From NCBI GenBank assembly GCA_947491025.1, contig CANLIC010000007.1, forward strand, positions 94,816-158,815: a stretch of 64,000 nucleotides of DNA, read 5' to 3'. Position numbers and translations under genes: made by a program. Position 1 is the stretch's first letter; every line of letters begins with the position of its first letter. The stretch is from Myxococcales bacterium. GTDB taxonomy: Bacteria; Myxococcota_A; UBA9042. The notes under the pieces are model-generated. The model worked only from the letters and a program-made list of their open reading frames with translations. It was not told the origin of the DNA and ran no database searches. This document shows positions 1-7,194 of the stretch, one piece after another.

Positions 1-2
1 TC

Positions 3-314
3 GAGGCGCAGCGGCCGCGCAGACACCTGGCGGGCGATCGCTCCGGGTCGCTGGCCATGGTCTTGGACGGCGCGCCTGTGAGCGTCGTCCTGCTGAACCT
101 CGATCCCGGCCAGCCGGCCAGCTTCGACCTCAGCGCTGGACTGCCGCCGCTCGTCGTCGAGAGCGCCCCCGGCGCCGCGGACGGGCAGGGCCCTGGCGCC
201 GCCATCTGGCTCGGTGGTGGCCGTTGGCGCCTGCCGCCGCTGGGCATCGCGCTGCTCGTACCGGCCGGTACGGAAGGCCGGCTGCTGCTTCCCATCGCAT
301 CGGTTTGCGAGTAG
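3..314 (+). CDS. C-terminal end of a protein cut by the window edge (possible glycosidase beta-sandwich)
   Basis: The reading frame is open from the window edge to a TAG at 312-314, so only about 103 C-terminal residues are visible. They alternate short hydrophobic strands with turns, including a stretch reading VVLLNLDPGQPASF and a closing LPPLGIALLVP. That layout resembles the terminal beta-sandwich of alpha-amylase-type glycosidases, where strands of the form 'vvvvNls' are common. No catalytic residue is in view, so the family is a guess. The gene ends 48 bp before the first NACHT lipoprotein gene on the same strand and might be cotranscribed with it. The internal ATG at position 57 is not needed as a start. 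Confidence 0.5.
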   Translation, partial: EAQRPRRHLAGDRSGSLAMVLDGAPVSVVLLNLDPGQPASFDLSAGLPPLVVESAPGAADGQGPGAAIWLGGGRWRLPPLGIALLVPAGTEGRLLLPIASVCE

Positions 315-362
315 AACCGGCCCGCCCCGCGCCGCGCCGCGGCTTGGAGGAGGCGCCCGCTG

Positions 363-2036
363 ATGTCCACGCCCCGTTGCCTTTCCTTGGCCCTCGCCAC
401 CGACCTGCCACAGCCCGCAGCCGCGGAGACGTCGCTCGCCACGCGCCGCGGAGCCTCCCGCGGTCTGGCGCTGGCGCTGCTGGCACTCTCCCTCGCCCTG
501 TTCGCGGGCGGATGCAGTCAGAATCTCCTGACCTTCCTCGCGGATTCTCCTGAGATCGGCTACAGCTCGACCTGCCGCCGAATCGCAGACGGGCACCAAG
601 GCGACGTCGCCGCGGGCCGCTACTTCCTGCCCCTCGTCGACGTCGACCGCTGGCCGGGCGGCGCCAAGCCCGAGAACGCCAACGAGCGCCACCTCATCGA
701 CGCGCTGGTGAGCGGCAAGTCGCGATTCGCCCTGGTCGAGGCCCGGGGCGGCCTCGGGAAGACCCGGCTGGCGCAGTCCATCCACGCTCAGACCTGCCAC
801 CGCTTGCCGGTGTTCACCGTCGACCTCAATGCCGAGGTGGCTGCGGCGGGCGACGTCGGCGGCGGCAACCCGATCTTGCGCGTCATTGCGAAGCAGCTCG
901 GCCTCAAGGGCGATGTCGCCGGCCAACAGCGCCTCGACGAGCTGCTGCACAGCCACAGCTGGGTGTTGCTCGCCGATGCCATCGAGGAAGTGGAGCTGTT
1001 GCAGCGGCCTAAGGTCTCGATCGCGCTTGCGAAACTTCGTCAGGCGTACCCAAAGACCGCCCAGGTTGTGCTCTTGGCGCGCCCGGCGGTCCTGGTCCCC
1101 AACTACGGCTTCGATGACGTCGACACGGTCGTCCGGATTCGCCTCGTCGACTGTGAGCGGGCCGACAAGGTGATCACCAACATGAACGGCAAGCCCGAGC
1201 AGCTTTCCGCATTCAAGACCTTCACCTCCCGCCACGGCTTCGACGTGCAGCGCCGGTCCGACGGCCAGTGCATCTACCCCTTCATGGCGACGTACCGCGA
1301 CATCAGCGAGCTCAAGCGGCTGGCCGCCAAGACCGACGAGAGCATCGACTCCGTGGCTGCGGCCCACGAGGCCCTGGTCGCGCTCCGCCTGACCAAGGAG
1401 CTCGATCGGATGAACTGGGGCCAGCGCGAGGCCCTCGACATGCTCGACCGAATGGTGAAGTTCCAGCGCCAATCGCAGGGTACGGGTGCGCCGGTCTTCG
1501 ACGTCATCCAGTGCATGAAGAGCATCGACCCCGAGCACGGCTGGACCGCCGTCGACGCAGGCGTCACCGGCAGCAACGAGCAACGTCGGCGCCAGGTCTG
1601 CGAGAAGACCCTGCAATCAGTGATCTTCGAGAAGCAAGGCACCGGCTTCGCCGAAGAGGGCCGTTGGGCCTTCTTCGACTTGCGCACTGCGGCCTTGTTC
1701 CGCGCCCGCTGGCTCAATGGCGAGCTGTCGCGTGGCGCCGCTGGCGACTGCAAGCCCGTGACTGCCCACGCCGATCTCGTCTCAGACGCGGAGGTCGTGC
1801 GCTTCCTCGGCGGCCAGCCGCTGGTGCAGCGCTGCTTTGGGCAGGTGCTGTCGGTGCTGTGCGCCAAGGGCGGCGACAAGCCGGTCGCCATGCAGGCCCT
1901 GATCGAGGGTCTGCCAGCGCCGAGCAAGCGCTTCCAGATGGTCGAAGAGGGGCGGGCCTTCGCCGTGGAGAACGGGCGCCCGGCTTGCGTCACCTCCGCG
2001 CTCGACGAGGTGGCGCGCTCGATGGGCCAGCAATGA
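363..2036 (+). CDS. Lipoprotein with NACHT-type P-loop NTPase domain (paralogue 1)
   Basis: The 557-residue protein begins at ATG 363, 10-15 nt after a GGAGG. A long basic N-region precedes a hydrophobic core and the lipobox FAGGC (Cys51), so export and lipidation are predicted. The NTPase core then follows: Walker A ARGGLGKT (K133, T134), Walker B VLLADAIEE (D205, E208, E209) and an arginine after a hydrophobic strand, VVLLARPAV (R240), placed like NACHT sensor 1. The D-small-hydrophobic-acidic-E pattern is the NACHT signature. A mostly helical C-terminal half carries CIYPFMATYRD and VCEKTLQS. Ten cysteines after the lipobox match those of the paralogues at 2170 and 13342. NACHT NTPases are normally cytoplasmic, so the lipobox is the odd feature. 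Effector activity and nucleotide source are unknown. Confidence 0.75.
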   Translation: MSTPRCLSLALATDLPQPAAAETSLATRRGASRGLALALLALSLALFAGGCSQNLLTFLADSPEIGYSSTCRRIADGHQGDVAAGRYFLPLVDVDRWPGGAKPENANERHLIDALVSGKSRFALVEARGGLGKTRLAQSIHAQTCHRLPVFTVDLNAEVAAAGDVGGGNPILRVIAKQLGLKGDVAGQQRLDELLHSHSWVLLADAIEEVELLQRPKVSIALAKLRQAYPKTAQVVLLARPAVLVPNYGFDDVDTVVRIRLVDCERADKVITNMNGKPEQLSAFKTFTSRHGFDVQRRSDGQCIYPFMATYRDISELKRLAAKTDESIDSVAAAHEALVALRLTKELDRMNWGQREALDMLDRMVKFQRQSQGTGAPVFDVIQCMKSIDPEHGWTAVDAGVTGSNEQRRRQVCEKTLQSVIFEKQGTGFAEEGRWAFFDLRTAALFRARWLNGELSRGAAGDCKPVTAHADLVSDAEVVRFLGGQPLVQRCFGQVLSVLCAKGGDKPVAMQALIEGLPAPSKRFQMVEEGRAFAVENGRPACVTSALDEVARSMGQQ

Positions 2037-2169
2037 GCCTGCAAGCCGGTCGCGCGGCGACGTCGCCAGCGTGTTCAAGGCGCGAGGGCTGAGTGCGGCG
2101 CTTGCCGCGTCGTCAGGGCGACAGCGACCCGTCAGCGCGCCCCGGCGGCGCCGGGTAGGGGAGGGGACC

Positions 2170-3774
2170 ATGGCTGGCCATCAAATCCACGCAGGCGTCG
2201 CACGCCCGGCCGCAGGCCGCCCGACCCGGCTGCATGCGCTGGGGGCCGTTGTTGCGCTGATGTCGGCCGTGGCCCTCGCGGGCTGCGGACCCAAGTCGCT
2301 GCAAGAGCTGGTCGACAAGCCCGAGGTCGGCTACCGCGCTGTCTGCGGTCGCAACGCGGCGGAACACAAGAAGCAGGTCGACGAGCTGCGCTACTTTCCG
2401 CCCAAGCTGATGGTGCGGGCGTGGCCCAAGCCGGTCGCTGGCGACAAAGAGGCCACCTTCGAGGACGCAGAGCTCGTCGATCGCCTGGTCAAGGGTGAGG
2501 CCCGTCGCGTGCTGTTGACCGCCCGCGGCGGCGTCGGAAAGTCGACCCTCGCCACCGCCATGGAGGCCATGGCCTGCGGTCGCATCCCGACGATGCGCAT
2601 CGACCTCAACCGCGACGTCGCGGCCCGCCTCGCAGCCAACAAGGGTGGCAACGAGGTGCTGGCGGCGATGGAGCGCGCCATCGGGGTCGCGAGTGACGTG
2701 GGCCGTCGGGAGTCGTTCCGCCAACTCGCGGCCACTGCGCCGATGCTCTTGCTCGCCGATTCCATCGAGGAAGTGCCCCTCGCCGACCGCCCGACGGTGA
2801 TCCAGCAGCTTTCGGCCCTCGCCACCCAGCAGCCCGAGCTGCGGGTCGTCTTGCTCGCGCGGCCGGCGGTCTTCGACGCCGACTACGGCCTCGCCAACCT
2901 CGACGGCCGGCTGGAGATCGCCACGCTCGACTGTGGCCAGTCCAAGAGCGTGCTGCGCTGGTCGGCGCCCGACCGCGAACACCAAGCGCGGGCCGAGAAC
3001 TTCATTCGGACCTACCGGCTTGATCAACAGACGACGCGGAACGACCGCTGCATCTACCCCTACATGACGGCCTACCGCGACCTGGAGGTCGTGGCGCGCA
3101 TGGCGGAGAAGTTTGAACCACAGGGCGCCGAGGGTGGCCTCACCGCCAGCCTCTCGGTGGTGCACGAGACCATCGTCGGCGAGCGGCTCCTCAAAGAGAT
3201 CGCGGCCCTCGAGTGGAGCCAAGGCGCGGTCCTCGCCGCCATCGATCGCATGGTTCAGGTCGACGGCCGCACCGACGGCTCCTGGAACCTCGTCTTCAAC
3301 ACCGCGCGTTGCATGCAGGCAGTCGCCCCTGACGCCAAGGGCGAGACGGCCGCGCGCTACGTGTGCGAGAAGATTCTGCAATCCGCGCTTTTCGATCGCA
3401 TTGTCGGCGTCGAAGAGTGGCGCTTCGACCACCAGAACGTCTCCGACCTGTTCTTGGCGCGCTGGCTCGATCGCGAGATCACCCGCTTCCAAGGCGACTG
3501 CGAGGTCGTCGACAAGCATGCCTCGTGGATCGGCGAGCGTGATATCGCTGGCTACCTGGTCGGTCAGCCCGCTGGACGGCGCTGCCTGCCGCAGGTGGCC
3601 GCTTCGATTTGCGCGGCCCACAAAGAGACCTTCGAGCGCGGCCTCGGCGATCTGCTCTACAAGGGCCTACCGACGGGCAAAGAGCGCGGCACGCTGGTCG
3701 AAGCGGCCCGCACGGCCGTCGGCCGCTGGAAGAAGGCGTCTCCCTGCGTCAAGTCGCTGGTCGAGACCCTCTAG
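2170..3774 (+). CDS. Lipoprotein with NACHT-type P-loop NTPase domain (paralogue 2)
   Basis: This tandem paralogue of the preceding gene has 534 residues from ATG 2170, which sits directly behind a GGGGAGGGG ribosome-binding site; an upstream in-frame GTG at 2071 lacks one. The signal peptide ends in a LAGC lipobox (Cys39). The NTPase motifs are Walker A ARGGVGKS (K124, S125), Walker B LLLADSIEE (D197) and sensor-1-like VVLLARPAV (R231). The C-terminal half repeats CIYPYMTAYRD and VCEKILQS. Ten cysteines after the lipobox align one-for-one with those of the other two copies, as expected for a disulfide-bonded exported protein. It starts 133 bp after the first copy, so a recent tandem duplication within one transcription unit is likely. 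No effector domain was recognised. Confidence 0.75.
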   Translation: MAGHQIHAGVARPAAGRPTRLHALGAVVALMSAVALAGCGPKSLQELVDKPEVGYRAVCGRNAAEHKKQVDELRYFPPKLMVRAWPKPVAGDKEATFEDAELVDRLVKGEARRVLLTARGGVGKSTLATAMEAMACGRIPTMRIDLNRDVAARLAANKGGNEVLAAMERAIGVASDVGRRESFRQLAATAPMLLLADSIEEVPLADRPTVIQQLSALATQQPELRVVLLARPAVFDADYGLANLDGRLEIATLDCGQSKSVLRWSAPDREHQARAENFIRTYRLDQQTTRNDRCIYPYMTAYRDLEVVARMAEKFEPQGAEGGLTASLSVVHETIVGERLLKEIAALEWSQGAVLAAIDRMVQVDGRTDGSWNLVFNTARCMQAVAPDAKGETAARYVCEKILQSALFDRIVGVEEWRFDHQNVSDLFLARWLDREITRFQGDCEVVDKHASWIGERDIAGYLVGQPAGRRCLPQVAASICAAHKETFERGLGDLLYKGLPTGKERGTLVEAARTAVGRWKKASPCVKSLVETL

Positions 3775-3981
3775 CCAGGCGCCGGCAGCCCGCAGCGGAC
3801 CTCGCATCGCTGGCCGCGCCGACCCCTCGGCGCATCGCAGGGTGCCGATGGCCACCGGCGGTCGCTGGCGTCTTGGCTCGCGGCAAGCGCCGTGGTACAT
3901 ACCCAAGACTCAATGCGGAGCTCCTGGCCCCGCTTGCCCAGCGACGGCCAGGCGGAATCCAGCAACGCAATCGGGGCGCAC

Positions 3982-6021
3982 GTGACCAGACACTTCACCT
4001 TCGGTTGGCGGGCTGCTGCGCGGGCTGCGCGCTGCGGACTTGGCTCGAGCGCGGCGACGGTCGCGGCCATCGCCTTTGCCAGCACGGTTGCGGCCAGCGC
4101 GCCGGCCCTGGCAGAGCCTGATCCGCCGCCGCCGCCGCCTGCCGGCAGCAAGGCCGCGGAGCCCGGCAAAGAGCCGACCAAGGATGGCGCCCGCTGCCCG
4201 CCCTGGGTCTGCAAGCCGGACGCGCCCAAGTCGAGCGCTGGGCAGGGCAACCCGCCGCCGCCGCCGGCACCAGCGCCCGCTGTCGCGCCTGAGCCTGAGC
4301 CAGCGCCGCCGCCGACCGTGACCGCGCCGCCGGCTCCTGCGCCGGCGCCGACGCCCGAGACCGCGCCGACTGCGCCCGAGGCCTCGCCCAGCACCGCCGC
4401 ACCGACCACGCCGTCGGCGCCTCCGCCAAGCGCCGCCCCGCCGGCCCCGGCCCCGACGCCGCCCACCGCCGGCGACGGCCCCAAAGTGGCTGACCGCGCG
4501 CCACGGAAGGATCGCGAGCAGCGGCGCTTTATCGAGGGTGAGCTGGCGAACGTCGGCGCAACGGGTCTGACGCCGTGGCAGAACCGCTTCGGACTGGTCA
4601 TCGGCCCTGAGCTGCTCGGCCCGACCTACTACGCGGTCATCCGCCCGGAGTTCAACTACACCCGCGAGCTGCGCGACAAAGAGATCTCGCTGTCGTTTCA
4701 GGTGCCTGTCCGTCTGCAGATCATCGATACCCGGCCGCGCGACGACCGCTTCGAGGGCATCGGCAGCATCCGCAAGCAGGACTGGGATGAACCCGGCGAT
4801 TTTGCTCGGATCATCTCCTACATCTCTTATGGCGGTAAGGAAGAGCGCCTCTACCTCGACATCAATCAGTTCAAGGCCAGCTCGATCGGCCACGGCACGG
4901 TCATCAAGCGCTACAACCCCAACCTGAATTTCAACAGCCGACGCGTCAGCTTCGAGTTCGACGCCTTCGGCGACTACGGCGGCTTCGAGACCTACCTCAA
5001 CGACATCACCGGCCCGAGCGTCATGGGCGCGCTCGCCTTCGTGAAGCCCCTCTCGCTGATCAACCGCAACAACTATTTCCTGCGCAGCTTCTCGCTGGGC
5101 GCCACCATCGCCGCCGACATTGACGCACCGTTGCGCAACCGGCTCGACGGCGACGACGCCGATGATGACGGCAAGCGTACGCAAGAGCTCTCGATCAACC
5201 AAAAGACCTTTCAGCCCAACTACATCCGGACGGAAGTCGTCTCGTACGGCACCAGCGTCGAGGCCAAGCTGGTCGACACCGACGCCGTCGACTGGAAGAC
5301 CTACCTGGACCACAGCTTTCTCGAGAGCGGCGTGCCGACCGACGACCCCAACAATCCGTTGTGGAGCAACGTCCCAACGCGCGCGGTCCGCAGCGGAGGC
5401 ACCTCCTGGGGCCACCTGCTTCGTCTGAACCTCGATCGGCAAGGTCCCAAGCTGGAGGCCCGGCATGCGCTGCGCATGCGCCTGGAGCTGCGCAGCTTCG
5501 ACCCCAACTACCTCCCGTCCTACTTCGACACCCTCTATGAAGTGCAGCGCGTGCAGTACGTCGCCGGCAAGACCGCCAACACCATCGACCTGGCCAACCG
5601 CACCAAGCTGCAGTCCGTCCTCGGCCGCGACGCCAGCGCGCCGGCGGTCAAGGGCATCTTCTTCGAGACCAGTTGGAAGGCCGCGGACTGGTTTGCCATC
5701 GCGTTGGCGGTGGAAATGAACGACAGCACGCCGGACAACAACTGGTTCATCCACTTCGAGGTGCCCAACTTCTACGGCATCCAGTTCCTCGCGACCTATC
5801 ACCGGCGCACCGCGCGTGACTTCTCTGAGCTGTTCTCGGCCGGCTTCGGCAACAATGACGTGATCATCGTCAAGGGGCGCTACCGCCTCGGTGAGGCCAT
5901 CGCGTTCAACGCCGAGGCCTTCACGCCGTTCGGAATTGGACCCGACAGCCTCTTCCGCAATGTCTTGCAGTTCAACGTCAACGCTGAAATCGGCTTCAAT
6001 TACGGAAAGAAGAAGCGCTGA
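3982..6021 (+). CDS. Outer-membrane protein with proline-rich N-terminal linker and predicted beta-barrel
   Basis: From GTG 3982 the protein has 679 residues and a Sec signal peptide with predicted cleavage after ALA at residue 44. ATG 3913 and GTG 3892 are in-frame alternatives but would push the signal peptide inward. Residues 45-170 are almost entirely Pro/Ala/Glu, a typical spacer across peptidoglycan, and include the short C-PPWV-C pair. The rest shows alternating amphipathic strands rich in aromatic residues and ends in FNYGKKKR, consistent with an outer-membrane beta-barrel whose final strand is followed by a basic tail. Family and substrate are not recognised. It lies between the NACHT lipoprotein genes and two further lipoprotein genes, all on the same strand. 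Confidence 0.6.
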   Translation: MTRHFTFGWRAAARAARCGLGSSAATVAAIAFASTVAASAPALAEPDPPPPPPAGSKAAEPGKEPTKDGARCPPWVCKPDAPKSSAGQGNPPPPPAPAPAVAPEPEPAPPPTVTAPPAPAPAPTPETAPTAPEASPSTAAPTTPSAPPPSAAPPAPAPTPPTAGDGPKVADRAPRKDREQRRFIEGELANVGATGLTPWQNRFGLVIGPELLGPTYYAVIRPEFNYTRELRDKEISLSFQVPVRLQIIDTRPRDDRFEGIGSIRKQDWDEPGDFARIISYISYGGKEERLYLDINQFKASSIGHGTVIKRYNPNLNFNSRRVSFEFDAFGDYGGFETYLNDITGPSVMGALAFVKPLSLINRNNYFLRSFSLGATIAADIDAPLRNRLDGDDADDDGKRTQELSINQKTFQPNYIRTEVVSYGTSVEAKLVDTDAVDWKTYLDHSFLESGVPTDDPNNPLWSNVPTRAVRSGGTSWGHLLRLNLDRQGPKLEARHALRMRLELRSFDPNYLPSYFDTLYEVQRVQYVAGKTANTIDLANRTKLQSVLGRDASAPAVKGIFFETSWKAADWFAIALAVEMNDSTPDNNWFIHFEVPNFYGIQFLATYHRRTARDFSELFSAGFGNNDVIIVKGRYRLGEAIAFNAEAFTPFGIGPDSLFRNVLQFNVNAEIGFNYGKKKR

Positions 6022-6065
6022 CGCGCGCCGCCGCGGTGGCGCTGCTGCCGCGTTGGAGGAGAACC

Positions 6066-7148
6066 ATGAGGCGAGACAATCCCCAAGCGCTGCGCCAGCC
6101 CGCCGCGCCGAGGTTGGCCGATGCGAGCCGGAACGGGGCCGCTGCCCTGCTCATCGCTGGCTGCGTCTTCGTCAGCGGCTGCGGACTCTTCGAGACTGCC
6201 GGCGAGGTCACGCTGGGCCAGGGCCAGCTGCCGCGCGTCACGCAGCGCATCGAGTGGCCCAACATCGATGACATGACGGGTAGCGCGCTCGCCGGCGCGA
6301 CCGGCGCCCAAAAAGCGGGCGAGCCCCTCATCACCGGGCTGCCGACCTCGCTGCAGAAGGGCACGCTGGCCCACGTCCAGGGCCTGATGGCCCTCGCCGG
6401 CGACTGCCAGCGCAGCCACATTCAGACCGATTTCGGCAAGGGATCCGCCGTCTCCAACCTTGAGATTCGCCTTACGAATTGCACCGGCGATGCGCGCTGC
6501 AAGTTCCTCTGCGGCAAGTTCCGCGGCATGCGCATTGAGGCCAGCGTCGACGTCGCGCTGCTTGACGAGAAGAAGGCGCAGAACCTGGCCAAGCAACTCC
6601 AGCAGGCCAGCCCGGACGCAGCGGTCGAGGCGATCGTCCAGCTTCGGCTGCGTTTCTTCGAGCTCAAGCTCTTCCAGAATGGCGACACGCTCGGCGCCGA
6701 TGGCAAGCCCGTAGTGGTCGACGTCACCTCAAGCCTCGACAACCTGTCGATGATCTTGACCGAGACCACGGGCCTCCTCCCCCCTGACCTGGAAGGGCCG
6801 CACAGCCTGGAGACCATGGACGATCCGTCTGCACAGCCGGGCGCAGACGGCAAGGTGGCCCAGGTACCGTACAAGGGACCGCGGTGGGTCAAGGTGCTGG
6901 ACGGGTCCGATGTCGACCGCATCACGCCGACCACCCCGCAACGCTTCGAGATCGACCCCAATGTGCCGTACACCCTCAAGCTGAAAGAGGGCCTCGTCGA
7001 GGGCAAGCCTTCGGCGCTGCGCCTCGTCACGCGACTCTCCATCGCGCGGCCCGACCTCTATGTCTTGCGCTTTGACGGCGCGGGCATCGAGGTCGACCTC
7101 CAGCCCGAAGTGGTGCTCTCGGTACTCCAGCTGGTCAAGAATCTCTGA
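6066..7148 (+). CDS. Predicted lipoprotein of unknown function
   Basis: ATG 6066 follows an excellent TGGAGGAGAACC ribosome-binding site and gives 360 residues. The signal peptide ends in a VSGC lipobox (Cys39). The mature part starts with an acidic, glycine-rich stretch and then has a segment with three cysteines (TNCTGDARCKFLCGKF). The C-terminal half is strand-rich, with FDGAGIEVDLQPEVVLSVLQLVKNL-type alternation near the end. I recognise no family. The start lies 44 bp after the outer-membrane protein gene and the end 46 bp before the next lipoprotein gene. That spacing suggests one transcription unit, with products meeting at the outer membrane. Confidence 0.6.
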   Translation: MRRDNPQALRQPAAPRLADASRNGAAALLIAGCVFVSGCGLFETAGEVTLGQGQLPRVTQRIEWPNIDDMTGSALAGATGAQKAGEPLITGLPTSLQKGTLAHVQGLMALAGDCQRSHIQTDFGKGSAVSNLEIRLTNCTGDARCKFLCGKFRGMRIEASVDVALLDEKKAQNLAKQLQQASPDAAVEAIVQLRLRFFELKLFQNGDTLGADGKPVVVDVTSSLDNLSMILTETTGLLPPDLEGPHSLETMDDPSAQPGADGKVAQVPYKGPRWVKVLDGSDVDRITPTTPQRFEIDPNVPYTLKLKEGLVEGKPSALRLVTRLSIARPDLYVLRFDGAGIEVDLQPEVVLSVLQLVKNL

Positions 7149-7194
7149 GATCATGTGCGTTTGGCGTCCCTTTGGCGCCAGCGCGGAGGCGAGC

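Noticed and set aside
363..3774. Reading the tandem NACHT genes as a standard cytoplasmic antiphage (Avs-type STAND) system
   Set aside because: Lipobox signal peptides and ten shared cysteines argue for export, no effector nuclease or similar domain is present, and no other defence gene is nearby.
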